64,000 nt of DNA from CAIKBL01 sp050247235 (GCA_050247235.1 JBFWUN010000010.1:1-64000), one strand, 5' to 3'. Positions 9,005 through 18,287 are shown, counted from the first letter of the stretch. A program made the numbers and translations. The notes: generated by a model not told the origin, from the sequence alone.

Positions 9005-10117
9005 TCAGCGCGGCCGCGCGTGCGACGGACTCTCGATGTCCGGTGTCGAGACCTGGACATCCGCGTTCTGCGCACGGTGCCGGAGCAGGTGATCCATCAG
9101 CACGAGCGCAAGCATTGCCTCCGCGATGGGCGTCGCGCGGATTCCCACGCAGGGATCGTGGCGTCCGAGCGTTTCGATGTCGGTGGCTTCGCCATCCAGG
9201 TCAATCGTGCTCCCGGACAGTCGGATACTGGATGTCGGCTTCAGCGCGATGCCGACGGTGATCGGCTGTCCGGTCGAGATCCCACCGAGGATGCCTCCGG
9301 CATGGTTCGAGCGAAAACCGGCCGGCGTCAGTTCATCCCGGTGCTCGGTGCCACGTTGCGCGATGACCTCGAAGCCATCGCCGATTTCCACCCCTTTCAC
9401 CGCGTTGATCCCCATCATCGCCTGCGCGATGTCGGCATCGAGCCGGCCGAAGACCGGTTCCCCGAGTCCTGGCGGGACGTGCTCGGCGACGACATTGACG
9501 CGCGCGCCGATTGAATCTCCGGCGCGACGCAGTGAGTCCATGAAAGCCTCGAGTTCAGGCACCCGCGCCGGGTCCGCGCAGAAAAACGGATTGGCGTCCA
9601 CTGCGGACCAGTCCTTCAGCGCGAGCTGCAGGGGACCGAGTTGCGCGAGGTAGCCGCGCACCCGAATGCCGTGCCGGGCGGCCAGGTACTTCTTCGCGAT
9701 GCCCGCTGCGGCAACCCGCACGCAGGTCTCGCGCGCGGACGCGCGCCCACCCCCCCGGGGATCGCGCACACCGTACTTGTGCAGGTAGCTATAGTCCGCG
9801 TGCCCGGGCCTGAACTTCCGTGCGATTGCGTGGTAGTCCTTCGACTTCTGATCAGAGTTCTCGATGATGAAGCCAATCGGCGTGCCGGTGGTCCGGCCTT
9901 CGAAAACACCGGAGAGAATTCGTACCCTGTCGTCCTCTCGGCGCTGCGTGGTGTGTCGGGACGTGCCGGGCTTGCGGCGATCGAGATCCACCTGGAGGTC
10001 GGCCTCCGAGAGCATCAACCCCGGAGGGCAGCCATCGACGATTCCGACATAGGCAGGACCGTGGCTCTCACCCGCGCTGGTGACCGTGAAAAGCGTTCCA
10101 AACGTGTTGCCCGACAT
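9005..10117 (-). CDS. aroC: Chorismate synthase
   Basis: Last step of the shikimate pathway: removes phosphate from EPSP to give chorismate, using reduced FMN. The 370-residue product shows the signatures GESHGPAYVGIVDGCPPG, DLDRRKPGTSRHTTQR, RPGHADYSYLHKYG and the GGRASARET segment. The start is the ATG giving MSGNTFG, the usual N-terminus of the family. It lies 5 bp downstream of prmB; prmB-aroC is a conserved gammaproteobacterial pair. Confidence 0.97.
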   Translation of the reverse strand: MSGNTFGTLFTVTSAGESHGPAYVGIVDGCPPGLMLSEADLQVDLDRRKPGTSRHTTQRREDDRVRILSGVFEGRTTGTPIGFIIENSDQKSKDYHAIARKFRPGHADYSYLHKYGVRDPRGGGRASARETCVRVAAAGIAKKYLAARHGIRVRGYLAQLGPLQLALKDWSAVDANPFFCADPARVPELEAFMDSLRRAGDSIGARVNVVAEHVPPGLGEPVFGRLDADIAQAMMGINAVKGVEIGDGFEVIAQRGTEHRDELTPAGFRSNHAGGILGGISTGQPITVGIALKPTSSIRLSGSTIDLDGEATDIETLGRHDPCVGIRATPIAEAMLALVLMDHLLRHRAQNADVQVSTPDIESPSHARPR

Positions 10118-10122
10118 GCCGG

Positions 10123-11049
10123 CTATTGTAGTGCGAATCGTTCGAGATCGGGTTGCGTGATGACGCCGATGCCATCGCCGCCGTGCGCGAGTTCCACCCA
10201 GGTGATTGGCAGCCCCCGGAAGGCCTCGTCGACGGCAGGCCAGGTACCGCCCGCATCAAGCACCAGCAGGCCGTGGCGCGCCATACGGCCCGCCGTCCCG
10301 GCGATGATCCGTCGGATCAGGGCCAGCCCCTCGTCTTCCGCAAACAACGCCAGAGGAGGTTCGTGCGTGTACTCGTCGGGCAACTCGGCGCGCTCGCTGG
10401 CGGGTACATACGGCGGATTGGCGAGCACCAGGTCGTATGGCGCGTATGCGCGCGACTCGGGGAAGAGATCCGCTTCGTGCAGGTGAACCCGCGCGGCAAC
10501 GGCATGCCGCGCGACGTTGCGCGCGGCCACGGCGAGCGCGCGGGGCGACACGTCTGTCGCGTCGACATGTGCATCAGGAAACGCCAAGGCAGCTGCGATG
10601 CCTATGCATCCACTGCCCGTACCGATATCGAGAATGCGCGTGATCGCGGGTCCGTGGTACCACGGCGCGAATCTATCGAGCACGAGCTCCGCGATGGGGG
10701 AACGAGGCACCAGCACGTGCTCGTTGACTTGGAACTCGTGCCCGGCGAACCACATGCGCCCGGTGAGGTACGCGGCCGGACAGCGGCGGGCAATGCGCGA
10801 GGCGACGATCGATTCCACCGCCGCCAGCTGTGCTTCGTTCAGCGGCGCCTCGAGCCTGGAAGCGGGACAATCAAACGGCAGGCCGAGCGCGTGAAACACC
10901 AGGAACACCGCCTCGTCGCGCGCGTTGTCCGTGCCGTGCCCGAAATACAGACGCGCGCGTTTGAAGCGACGTTCGGCATCGAGCACCGCTTCCCGCGCAT
11001 TCGTGCATGGTCGCCGGCGGCGGTTCACGACCACCGGCCTGCCGCGCAT
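10123..11049 (-). CDS. prmB: 50S ribosomal protein L3 glutamine methyltransferase PrmB
   Basis: SAM-dependent N5-glutamine methyltransferase acting on ribosomal protein L3. The motifs are the SAM-binding ILDIGTGSGCIGIAAA, the catalytic NPPY (LVLANPPYVP), and a family-specific N-terminal segment YFGHGTDNARDEAVFLV. YLTGRMWFAGHEF and VPRSPIAEL follow. The N-terminus is uncertain: the ATG used gives about 25 residues before the conserved part, and GTG codons soon after it are alternatives. HemK/PrmC is the main paralogue to exclude; the GHGTDN segment favours PrmB. Confidence 0.9.
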   Translation of the reverse strand: MRGRPVVVNRRRRPCTNAREAVLDAERRFKRARLYFGHGTDNARDEAVFLVFHALGLPFDCPASRLEAPLNEAQLAAVESIVASRIARRCPAAYLTGRMWFAGHEFQVNEHVLVPRSPIAELVLDRFAPWYHGPAITRILDIGTGSGCIGIAAALAFPDAHVDATDVSPRALAVAARNVARHAVAARVHLHEADLFPESRAYAPYDLVLANPPYVPASERAELPDEYTHEPPLALFAEDEGLALIRRIIAGTAGRMARHGLLVLDAGGTWPAVDEAFRGLPITWVELAHGGDGIGVITQPDLERFALQ

Positions 11050-11167
11050 GAGCCGAGGTCGATCCAACGGCGTGTCATGTCGGTTTCTGTCGCTGAAGCG
11101 GGCCCGCAGTCTACCCGCATTGACGACAGTTGCATGCGTCGCGGACAGACGCCCACATTTTCCCGCT

Positions 11168-13039
11168 TCAGGTGGTCGTCTCGAGCAATAGCTGGTTGAC
11201 GCGTTGCACGAAGCCGGCCGCGTCGTCGAGTCTCCCGCCTTCCGCGAGTACGGCCTGTTCGAACACCAGCAATCCCAGTGTCCCGAAGCGCACATCGTCC
11301 GCTTCTGCGTCGAGACGCTTCAGCAGCGGATGCTCGAGGTTGATTTCAAGAATCCGCTGGGTCGGCGGAACGTCCTGGCCGGCCGCCTTCAGGATTCTCT
11401 GCAGGTTCATACCCATGTCGAACTCGTCCGCAACGAGGCATGCAGGCGACGTCGTGAGCCGCTGCGAGACCCGCACGTCCTTGACCTTGCCTTGCAGCAG
11501 CGACTTCAGCCTGGTGACCATGGGCCGCTGATCATCATCGGAACCTGCGTCCGACTGCTCCTCCTCGCCTGGCAGTTCGAGTTTTCCGTGCAGAACGGAC
11601 TTCAACGGCTTGTCGTCGAACGTGGTGAGGTGCTGCACCACCCATTCGTCGACGGGGTCGGTCAGCAGGAGCACTTCGATGCCGCGCGCGCGGAACACTT
11701 CCAGGTGCGGACTGGATTTCGCGGTGGCGAAATTCTCGCCGGTCAGGAAGTAGATCGCTTTCTGCCCCTCCTTCATGCGACTCACGTAATCCTGCAGCGT
11801 GACCTTCGGTTCCGCGACGTCGTCGTGCGTGCTCGCGAACCTCAGGAGCTTCGCGATACGCTCCTGGTTGGCCGAATCCTCGATGATCCCTTCCTTGATC
11901 ACGCGTCCATAAAGTGACCAGAACCTGCTGAAGTCCTCGGCACCCAGTCCTTCGACCAGCCCGAGAATCCGCTTCACCGACGCCGACCTGATCGAATCGA
12001 TCGTGCGATTCCGCTGCAGGATCTCGCGCGACACGTTCAGTGGCAGATCCCTGGTATCGACGACCCCGCGCACGAAACGCAGATAGCGCGGCAGCAGCTG
12101 CTCGGCGTCATCCATGATGAACACCCGCTGCACGTAGAGCTTCACGCCGCGCCGGGCATCGCGGTCGAAGAGATCGAACGGCGCGCGCCCGGGAAGGTAG
12201 AACAGGGTCGTGTACTCCAGCTTGCCTTCGACCTTGTTGTGCGCCCAGGCGAGCGGGTCCTCGAAATCATGGGCTACGTGCTTGTAGAAGGCCTTGTAGT
12301 CATCATCGGAGATCTCCTGTTTCGCACGCAGCCACAGTGCGGTGGCGGTGTTCACGGTCTCCCGTTCCGTCTTCCCGTCGCCCTGTTCAGGCATCCGGAT
12401 CGGTGTCGAGATGTGATCCGAGTACTTCTTGACCAGACCGCGCAGTCGCCATCCATCGGCGAACTCCGTGGCATCCTCCTTCAAATGCAGCGTGACCGTG
12501 GTGCCGCGCGCCGCACGCTCGATGGATTCGACGGTGAATTCGCCACGTCCCTCGGAAGACCACCGCACACCCTCGGCTGACGGAAGATCCGCGCGACGGC
12601 TCTCCACCACCACGCGGTCGGCCACGATGAAAGCGGCATAGAACCCGACGCCGAACTGACCGATGAGCTGGGAGTCCGTTTTCGCATCACCGGACAGGTT
12701 GCCGAAGAACTCCTTGGTTCCGGACCTGGCAATCGTGCCGAGATGACTGATCACATCGTCGCGTGACATCCCGACGCCATTGTCCCGTATCGAGATTGTC
12801 CGCGCCTGCTCGTCGAAATCGATGTCGATGACGAGTTCCGAATCCCCGCCGTAGAGATCATGGTTGGACAACGCGTTGAATCGCAATTTCTCGATCGCGT
12901 CCGAGGCATTCGACACGAGCTCGCGCAGAAAGATCTCGCGGTTGCTGTAGAGTGAATTGATCACGAGGTCGAGCAATTGCCGGACTTCGGACTGGAACCC
13001 CAGCGTTTCCGCCGGAGCAGCATGATTCGATGACGTCAT
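11168..13039 (-). CDS. htpG: Hsp90-family molecular chaperone HtpG
   Basis: ATP-dependent dimeric cytoplasmic chaperone. The 623-residue product has the GHKL ATP-binding motifs in the first 150 residues: ELVSNASDAIEKLRF, ISIRDNGVGMSRDD and GQFGVGFYAAFIV. The middle domain includes NVSREILQ, and the C-terminal dimerisation domain is complete. The start is the ATG giving MTSSNHAAPAETLGFQSEV; an open 17-residue extension is ignored. It is preceded by a strong heat-shock promoter match and stands apart from prmB by 118 bp. Confidence 0.97.
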   Translation of the reverse strand: MTSSNHAAPAETLGFQSEVRQLLDLVINSLYSNREIFLRELVSNASDAIEKLRFNALSNHDLYGGDSELVIDIDFDEQARTISIRDNGVGMSRDDVISHLGTIARSGTKEFFGNLSGDAKTDSQLIGQFGVGFYAAFIVADRVVVESRRADLPSAEGVRWSSEGRGEFTVESIERAARGTTVTLHLKEDATEFADGWRLRGLVKKYSDHISTPIRMPEQGDGKTERETVNTATALWLRAKQEISDDDYKAFYKHVAHDFEDPLAWAHNKVEGKLEYTTLFYLPGRAPFDLFDRDARRGVKLYVQRVFIMDDAEQLLPRYLRFVRGVVDTRDLPLNVSREILQRNRTIDSIRSASVKRILGLVEGLGAEDFSRFWSLYGRVIKEGIIEDSANQERIAKLLRFASTHDDVAEPKVTLQDYVSRMKEGQKAIYFLTGENFATAKSSPHLEVFRARGIEVLLLTDPVDEWVVQHLTTFDDKPLKSVLHGKLELPGEEEQSDAGSDDDQRPMVTRLKSLLQGKVKDVRVSQRLTTSPACLVADEFDMGMNLQRILKAAGQDVPPTQRILEINLEHPLLKRLDAEADDVRFGTLGLLVFEQAVLAEGGRLDDAAGFVQRVNQLLLETTT

Positions 13040-13078
13040 TGGATGTTCTCGCACTGGACGGATTGTGTCGCCGCGGGG

Positions 13079-13106
13079 AGATGGGGCCAACGCCCGCGGA
13101 TTTCAA
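13079..13106 (-). promoter_or_regulatory. Sigma-32 (RpoH) type heat-shock promoter of htpG
   Basis: Read on the minus strand, TTGAAA (13106-13101) is followed after 14 bp by CCCCATCT (13086-13079), itself preceded by TTGG. This matches the RpoH consensus cTTGAAA-N13-15-CCCCATnT very closely. It lies 40 bp upstream of the htpG start codon, a sensible leader length, and htpG is a classic RpoH target. Confidence 0.75.
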
Positions 13107-13360
13107 CCCTCGACGGCACGCAGACGTCTTGCGCCGATCCGGACCCCGGGATAGATTTCCGCGCGGCCGGCCCGCGGTGCGACTCCCCGCTGCCGAAGCC
13201 CGACCCCGGTTCCATCGCCTGCGCCAGAGACGCCATTTCGCCGTGATGCCTGCTCGTCACCCAGTCCCCGCCTGCCCGGGCCGCGGCGCGATCCGGGACA
13301 GGGGACCCCGCATGGAAGGCGCGCAATGGTTCTAGGGATACTGACCGACATCGGTGGTCA
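13107..13360. other. Intergenic region between htpG and the DUF192 gene
   Basis: GC-rich, divergent intergenic stretch. Open frames on both strands lack any recognisable protein pattern and I take none as a gene. No clear promoter for the plus-strand genes was identified. Confidence 0.3.
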
Positions 13361-13675
13361 ATGCCTGATCGCGCACTGTCGATGGGCCCAGGGCCCGGGC
13401 GCGCGGCTCCGGGGTTCGTCGGAAGGGTCCCCCATCGGGACGATGAAGGTATCCTGATGACGCCGTGCCGAGTGGTCCACACGTTCGGGCTCTTCGGCCC
13501 GATCGACATCGTGTACCTGGATCGCCACCTGCGGGTCCTGAAGTGCGAACGCGAGGTCCCACCATGGCGCATATCGACCTGCCGGCGGGCACGCACGGCC
13601 TTAGGCCTCGCACCCGGCGCGGCGAAGCGCCGCGGGCTGGTGCCGGGCTTGCAGGTGGCGTGGCGGACCGCGTGA
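13361..13675 (+). CDS. Small DUF192-family protein
   Basis: A protein of 104 residues at most that matches the pattern of short DUF192 proteins. These read roughly GLL-x-R, then C-x-x-VHTFGM, pIDvvFLD, a P-x-R turn, then a lEl-x-x-G and a GL-x-x-G. Here the segments are DEGILMTPCRVVHTFGL, GPIDIVYLDRHLRVL, VPPWR and LGLAPGAAKRRGLVPG. DUF192 function is unknown. Start is uncertain: ATG 13361 keeps most of the domain; ATG 13382 or 13457 are alternatives, the last with an AAGGT site but cutting into the domain. Its stop overlaps the next gene's start as GTGA, suggesting translational coupling. The usual Met of HTFGM and the Glu of lEl are replaced. Confidence 0.55.
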   Translation: MPDRALSMGPGPGRAAPGFVGRVPHRDDEGILMTPCRVVHTFGLFGPIDIVYLDRHLRVLKCEREVPPWRISTCRRARTALGLAPGAAKRRGLVPGLQVAWRTA

Positions 13676-14163
13676 CGAACACCCGCATCGCCTGCGCAAC
13701 CTTGCTGCTGCTCGGCGGCTGTGCGCACCAGGATTCTTCCCCGGTTGCGCCACCCGTCGAGGGCGGAGAGATCCAGGGCCAGGTTGATCACGCCACACTC
13801 GCGCACCGTGCGAGCGACGCCTACGCGCGGCAGGACTGGGCCGAGAGTGAACGCCAATACGTCGCGCTCACGCGCGCCGCCCCTACTGATCCGGAAGCCT
13901 GGTTCCGACTCGGCAACATCTACGCACGAACGCAGCGTGGGGAACTCGCGATACGCGCCTATACCGAAGCGCTCGCGCGTGACCCCGGTCATGTACGCGC
14001 GCGACACAATCTCGGAATCGTGCAGTTGCGTCTCGCGCGCGAAACGTTCGCGGAGCTGGTGCGCCGCGCCGCGTCGGACGACCCGCTGGCGGTTCGCGGC
14101 CGTGCGCTCGGTGAGGCCATCGACGCACTGCTCGCGCCGAGCGATCCCACGGCACCACCCTGA
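13672..14163 (+). CDS. TPR-containing lipoprotein
   Basis: A 163-residue predicted lipoprotein. The GTG start gives VTNTRIACATLLLLGGCAHQ, a short signal with lipobox LLGGC. Two to three TPR helices follow: HRASDAYARQDWAESERQY and the next repeat PEAWFRLGNIYARTQRGEL. TPR lipoproteins of this kind serve as scaffolds in pilus, cellulose or envelope complexes; no specific role can be assigned. The start codon is fixed by the GTGA overlap with the upstream DUF192 gene and by the lipobox. It ends 77 bp before mutS. Confidence 0.75.
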   Translation: MTNTRIACATLLLLGGCAHQDSSPVAPPVEGGEIQGQVDHATLAHRASDAYARQDWAESERQYVALTRAAPTDPEAWFRLGNIYARTQRGELAIRAYTEALARDPGHVRARHNLGIVQLRLARETFAELVRRAASDDPLAVRGRALGEAIDALLAPSDPTAPP

Positions 14164-14240
14164 GGGCCGACCCTGACGCCTGCATGGCAGCCGCGACGGT
14201 GAACCGGAACCTCACGAAGTCGACCTGTTAGACTTTGCCC

Positions 14241-16814
14241 ATGTCCGCGCCCTCCAAGAACGCCGCGCACACACCGGTGATGCAGCAGTATCTCCGCATC
14301 AAGGCCGAGCACCCCGACTTGCTGCTGTTCTACCGGATGGGGGATTTCTACGAACTGTTCTTCGACGACGCGCGACGGGTGGCCCAGCTTCTCGACATCG
14401 TGCTGACCAGCCGCGGCGAAGTGGCGGGCGAACGTATTCCGATGGCCGGGGTGCCCGCGCACGCGGTGGAAAACTACCTTGCGCGACTCCTCAGGCTCGG
14501 GGAATCGGTCGTGATCTGCGAACAGGTGGGCGATCCGGCCACGTCCCGTGGACCGGTCGAGCGCAAGATCACGCGGATCCTGACACCGGGAACGGTGGTC
14601 GAGGAGTCCCTGCTGAGCGAACGCGCCGACAGCCTGCTCGCCGGCATCTGCGCTGAACGGGGCAGGTTCGGCCTTGCGTGGCTGGACCTCGCCAGCGGGC
14701 GGTTCGCGACAATGGAGGTCGATTCGCGGTCCGCGCTCGAAACGGAGCTGGCGCGACTCCGGCCCGCCGAACTCCTCATCCCCGACGGATTCGAACCCGC
14801 CGTGCCCGAGCACCTTGCGTCCGTGCAGCGCGTGCGCCCCGCCTGGCGCTTCGATCCCGTTCAAGGTGAGCGCCTGCTGTGCGGCCGCTACGGCGTCGTG
14901 AACCTGCGGGGATTCGGAATAGGCCAACCGACGCCCGCGGTGGGCGCCGCCGGGGAAGTACTCGCCTACGCGGAAGAAATGCACTGCGGGGCGCTGCCGC
15001 ACCTGCACCCGCTGCGATTCGAGCATCGCGGCGCGCATGTCCTGCTCGATCCGGCCACGCGTCGGCATCTCGAGATCGTTGACAGTCACGATGGCGAGCC
15101 TCGGCATTCGCTCGCCGCGCTGATGGATACGACGATCACCACGATGGGCGGCCGACTCCTGCGACGCTGGCTGCTCACCCCGCAACGCGAACACGCCGTG
15201 CTCAGGTTGCGTCTGCAGGCGGTGACCGCCCTTCTGACCAGTGCCCGTGCCCTCGAACTCCGCGATCAACTGCGTTCGATTGGCGACATCGAACGGATAT
15301 CGACCCGCATCGCGCTGAAGACCGCACGTCCACGCGAGCTCGCGCAACTGCGCGATGCGCTCGTGATTCTGCCTCGCCTGCACGACACGCTCGACGCCAT
15401 CCAGAGTCCCCGCGTCACCGCGCTCGCCCAGGAAATCGCCGTGTCGCCCGGGCTGGCGGAGCTGTTGCAGCGGTCACTGGTCGAATCACCTCCCGTCCTG
15501 CTGCGAGACGGGGGCGTATTCATGCGCGGTTACGACTGCACGCTCGACGAGCTGCGGGGAATGGCCTCGGATGCCGACCAATACCTGCTGGATCTCGAGC
15601 GCCGGGAACGCGAGCGCACGGGCATCCCCGCCCTCAAGGTCGGATTCAACCGGGTGCACGGGTATTACATCGAACTCAGTCGGGCCCGCGGCGACGCGGC
15701 CCCGGCCGACTACCATCGAAGACAGACGCTGAAAGGCGTGGAACGCTATATCACGCCGGAACTGAAGCAATTCGAAACGCGGATTCTGCACGCGCACGAG
15801 GAAGCATCGGCGCGCGAACGCGCGCTCTACGCTGAACTTCTCGACCGGTTGGGTGACTCGTTGCAGGCGCTGCAGCGCGCCGCCGCTGCGATCGCGGAGC
15901 TGGACGTGCTCGCATGCTTCGCCGAGCGCGCTGAATCGCTGGACCTCGCGTGCCCCGCATTCACCGCAGAACCGTGCATCCGGATCGGGCAGGGGCGCCA
16001 TCCTCTCGTGGAGCACTTCGGAACGCAGCCTTTCGTGCCCAATGATCTCGTACTCGACGACGCGCGGCGCATGCTCGTGATCACCGGTCCCAACATGGGT
16101 GGTAAGTCCACCTACATGCGGCAGGTCGCGCTGATTGCAATCCTCGCGCACTGCGGAAGTTTCGTGCCGGCCGTCGCGGCGGAGTTCGGCCCGCTCGACG
16201 CGATTCATTCGCGCATCGGCGCAAGCGATCAACTCTCCCGCGGGCAGAGCACTTTCATGGTCGAGATGAGCGAAACGGCGAATATCCTGCACAATGCCGA
16301 CGCGAGAAGTCTTGTCCTGATTGACGAGATCGGCCGGGGCACGAGCACGTTTGACGGAATGTCGCTGGCGTGGGCGGCGGCCGAACATCTCGCGACGCAG
16401 AACCGCGCATTCACGTTGTTCGCCACGCACTACTTCGAGCTGACTGCCATTGCCGCCAACACGCCGGGCGTGGCGAACGTGCGCATGGATGCAATCGAGC
16501 ATGGCGAGCACGTGGTCTTCCTGCACGCCGTGCGCGAAGGGCCTGCCAACCAGAGTTTCGGACTCGCGGTTGCACTGCTCGCGGGTGTCCCGCGTGCGGT
16601 GGTCGAACGCGCGCGACAGCGCCTGGCCGAGCTGAATGCCCGTTATGTCGACGAAGTGCACGAGCGCGCGGCCCAATTGCAGCTGCCTGCGCCGACCGGC
16701 ACCCGCCATCCCGCGCTCGAAGCGCTCGCGGCTCTCGATCCCGACAACCTGGCGCCGCGCGAGGCGCTCGACGCACTGTATCGCCTGCGGGCGCTGCTGG
16801 TGGATTCCGGCTGA
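14241..16814 (+). CDS. mutS: DNA mismatch repair protein MutS
   Basis: ATP-dependent mismatch recognition protein. The 857-residue product has the mismatch-reading F-x-E motif at F36 and E38 (GDFYELF). The C-terminal ABC ATPase domain carries Walker A GPNMGGKST, Walker B LIDEIGRGTSTFDG and the FATHYFEL segment. The length is normal for MutS1. ATG 14241 is preferred over a TTG two codons upstream. The downstream neighbour is fdxA, as in Pseudomonas. Confidence 0.98.
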   Translation: MSAPSKNAAHTPVMQQYLRIKAEHPDLLLFYRMGDFYELFFDDARRVAQLLDIVLTSRGEVAGERIPMAGVPAHAVENYLARLLRLGESVVICEQVGDPATSRGPVERKITRILTPGTVVEESLLSERADSLLAGICAERGRFGLAWLDLASGRFATMEVDSRSALETELARLRPAELLIPDGFEPAVPEHLASVQRVRPAWRFDPVQGERLLCGRYGVVNLRGFGIGQPTPAVGAAGEVLAYAEEMHCGALPHLHPLRFEHRGAHVLLDPATRRHLEIVDSHDGEPRHSLAALMDTTITTMGGRLLRRWLLTPQREHAVLRLRLQAVTALLTSARALELRDQLRSIGDIERISTRIALKTARPRELAQLRDALVILPRLHDTLDAIQSPRVTALAQEIAVSPGLAELLQRSLVESPPVLLRDGGVFMRGYDCTLDELRGMASDADQYLLDLERRERERTGIPALKVGFNRVHGYYIELSRARGDAAPADYHRRQTLKGVERYITPELKQFETRILHAHEEASARERALYAELLDRLGDSLQALQRAAAAIAELDVLACFAERAESLDLACPAFTAEPCIRIGQGRHPLVEHFGTQPFVPNDLVLDDARRMLVITGPNMGGKSTYMRQVALIAILAHCGSFVPAVAAEFGPLDAIHSRIGASDQLSRGQSTFMVEMSETANILHNADARSLVLIDEIGRGTSTFDGMSLAWAAAEHLATQNRAFTLFATHYFELTAIAANTPGVANVRMDAIEHGEHVVFLHAVREGPANQSFGLAVALLAGVPRAVVERARQRLAELNARYVDEVHERAAQLQLPAPTGTRHPALEALAALDPDNLAPREALDALYRLRALLVDSG

Positions 16815-16860
16815 ATTGGCGCGCGGGCGCGGCCATCGGATCTCCATACGGTGGCGAATG

Positions 16861-16890
16861 TTGGGGTGTGCCGAAACCTGCGTTTATAAT
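16861..16890 (+). promoter_or_regulatory. Candidate sigma-70 promoter of fdxA
   Basis: A perfect TATAAT at 16885-16890 lies 18 bp after TTGGGG (16861-16866), and 30 bp before the fdxA ATG. The -10 hexamer is exact in an otherwise GC-rich region; the -35 is weak. Confidence 0.5.
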
Positions 16891-16920
16891 GCCGCCGTCT
16901 CCACCAACCCGGCGTCCACC

Positions 16921-17244
16921 ATGACCTTTGTAGTGACCGAAAACTGTATCAAGTGCAAGTACACGGACTGCGTCGAGGTCTGTCCGGTCGATTGCTTCCA
17001 CGAAGGCCCGAACATGCTCGTCATCGATCCCGATGAGTGCATCGATTGCACGCTGTGCGAACCGGAATGTCCCGCCGAGGCCATCAAGTCGGAGGATGAC
17101 TTGACGGACGACGAACAGCAGTTCCTGGCACTCAACGCCGAGTTGGCGAAGGATTGGCCCGTCATCAATGAAATGAAGGACCCGCCCGCGGACGCCGACG
17201 AGTGGAAGGGCGTGGCCGACAAACTCCGGTACCTCGAACGCTGA
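16921..17244 (+). CDS. fdxA: 7Fe-type ferredoxin FdxA
   Basis: Small electron carrier of 107 residues with one 3Fe-4S and one 4Fe-4S cluster, like Azotobacter ferredoxin I. The first motif, CIKCKYTDCVEVCPVDCF, has the extra cysteine spacing typical of the 3Fe-4S site. The second is CIDCTLCEPECPAEAI. The C-terminal extension, acidic and helical, is also typical. The ATG at 16921 gives the family start MTFVVTENCIKCKYTDC. It follows mutS by 106 bp and has its own candidate promoter. Confidence 0.95.
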   Translation: MTFVVTENCIKCKYTDCVEVCPVDCFHEGPNMLVIDPDECIDCTLCEPECPAEAIKSEDDLTDDEQQFLALNAELAKDWPVINEMKDPPADADEWKGVADKLRYLER

Positions 17245-17253
17245 AGTCACCCG

Positions 17254-17272
17254 CTCCCGATTCGGTCGGGAG
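17254..17272 (+). terminator. Hairpin after fdxA
   Basis: CTCCCGA-TTCGG-TCGGGAG is a perfect 7-bp stem with a 5-base loop, starting 9 bp after the fdxA stop codon. No T-run follows, so intrinsic termination is uncertain. A second pair of arms, CCCCGGTGG (17275-17283) and CCACCGGGG (17299-17307), lies just beyond and could form another stem. Confidence 0.45.
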
Positions 17273-17734
17273 GACCCCGGTGGCCAGCGTCCCGCCGACC
17301 ACCGGGGATCGCCACCCGGATTCGTCCCTGAATCCTGGGTCAGGGTGGCGGATTGCGTCCCGGCACGGTTCCGTCCTTGAATCCGTTAGGGGGCGATGCC
17401 GGCATCCGTTCCGGCACGTTTCGAGCCTAGTGCACGAAATGCTCGACGCCAATTCGACCCGGCGCCGGATGCATGCGGGCCGAAATGCAAGAATAATCCA
17501 TCAGAACAAGACGTTAAGTCGTTCCTTCCGGGATAACCTCGGAAAATCGGCGTCCGCAGGGGCGGCACGCGAGAGTTTTTCCCAGCACATGCTCCGACGG
17601 GCGCTCAGGGGCGTTCGGCAATCGCCTGACCGACGACCTCCACGCGGTGGCGGTCCAGAGATCCGACTCTTATACTCCCCGGGTCCCTGACGGTCAGATC
17701 GATGCTCTCCTCAGCTTCCAATCCACGCCGTTGC
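17273..17734. other. Intergenic region before the DUF4124 gene
   Basis: About 460 bp without a credible gene. Apart from the stem-loop arms at 17275-17307 it holds several G/C-rich short repeats and a TATACT hexamer at 17671-17676. The hexamer could be a -10 element for the following gene. No convincing -35 was seen. Confidence 0.3.
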
Positions 17735-18205
17735 ATGCCAAGCCACGCGTCAGCCGGTCTCGTGATGCTTTTCGGTCTTTTCGTACTTTCGGCATCGGCG
17801 CGCGAGATTTATCGCTGGACCGACGCGGAGGGGCGGGTCCACTTCGGGGATAAACCTTCGGGACCACACGCCGAAACCCTTCGGTTGAAGCACCATCCCG
17901 CTGCGCCGGCCGCCCAAGGCCCGGAACAGGAGGCCGTCCGTCGCGCGCGGACCCGGCGGCTCCTCGACGAGTACGCGGCGGAGCGTACCGAGCGGGACGC
18001 AGCGCGTGCGGCCGACGCGGAGGCCCGCGAGAAGCAACGCCGGCGCTGCACGCGGGCGCGCCAGGAACTTGCCGAGCTGGAGCAAAGTGCATACGTGTAC
18101 ACGCGGGATGAGACGGGCAGGAAGCAGATCCAGCCCGATACGGAACTTCGCAGGCAGCGCGAGCTGGCGCGTGCGGAAATGCGGAAACAGTGCGGCGGCG
18201 ACTAG
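17735..18205 (+). CDS. DUF4124-domain secreted protein
   Basis: A 156-residue protein with a signal peptide (to about …LSASA) followed directly by the DUF4124 pattern EIYRWTDAEGRVHFGDKP. This short beta domain is common at the N-terminus of gammaproteobacterial exported proteins of unknown function. The rest is a charged, probably coiled-coil helix rich in Arg, Glu and Ala, ending with CTRARQELAELEQ and a basic tail. An ATG at 17702 in frame would add 11 residues; neither start has a strong ribosome site. Confidence 0.7.
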   Translation: MPSHASAGLVMLFGLFVLSASAREIYRWTDAEGRVHFGDKPSGPHAETLRLKHHPAAPAAQGPEQEAVRRARTRRLLDEYAAERTERDAARAADAEAREKQRRRCTRARQELAELEQSAYVYTRDETGRKQIQPDTELRRQRELARAEMRKQCGGD

Positions 18206-18256
18206 GACGCGGCAACCGGGGCAGCCGCCCAGACGCGTCGGCTTGTGCCTACTCGG

Positions 18257-18287
18257 TTGACGAATTTCAAGCTATTATCGATAAAAT
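18257..18287 (+). promoter_or_regulatory. Candidate promoter of the CHASE2-kinase gene
   Basis: TTGACG (18257-18262) and TAAAAT (18282-18287), 19 bp apart, lie in a markedly AT-rich stretch (18255-18320). This stretch is about 50 bp before the start codon of the CHASE2-kinase gene. The spacing is a little long, so this is a moderate sigma-70 match. Confidence 0.4.

Noticed and set aside
13036..14007. Minus-strand 323-codon frame upstream of htpG
   Set aside because: Overlaps the TPR lipoprotein gene and the intergenic region; no domain pattern; composition is noise-like.
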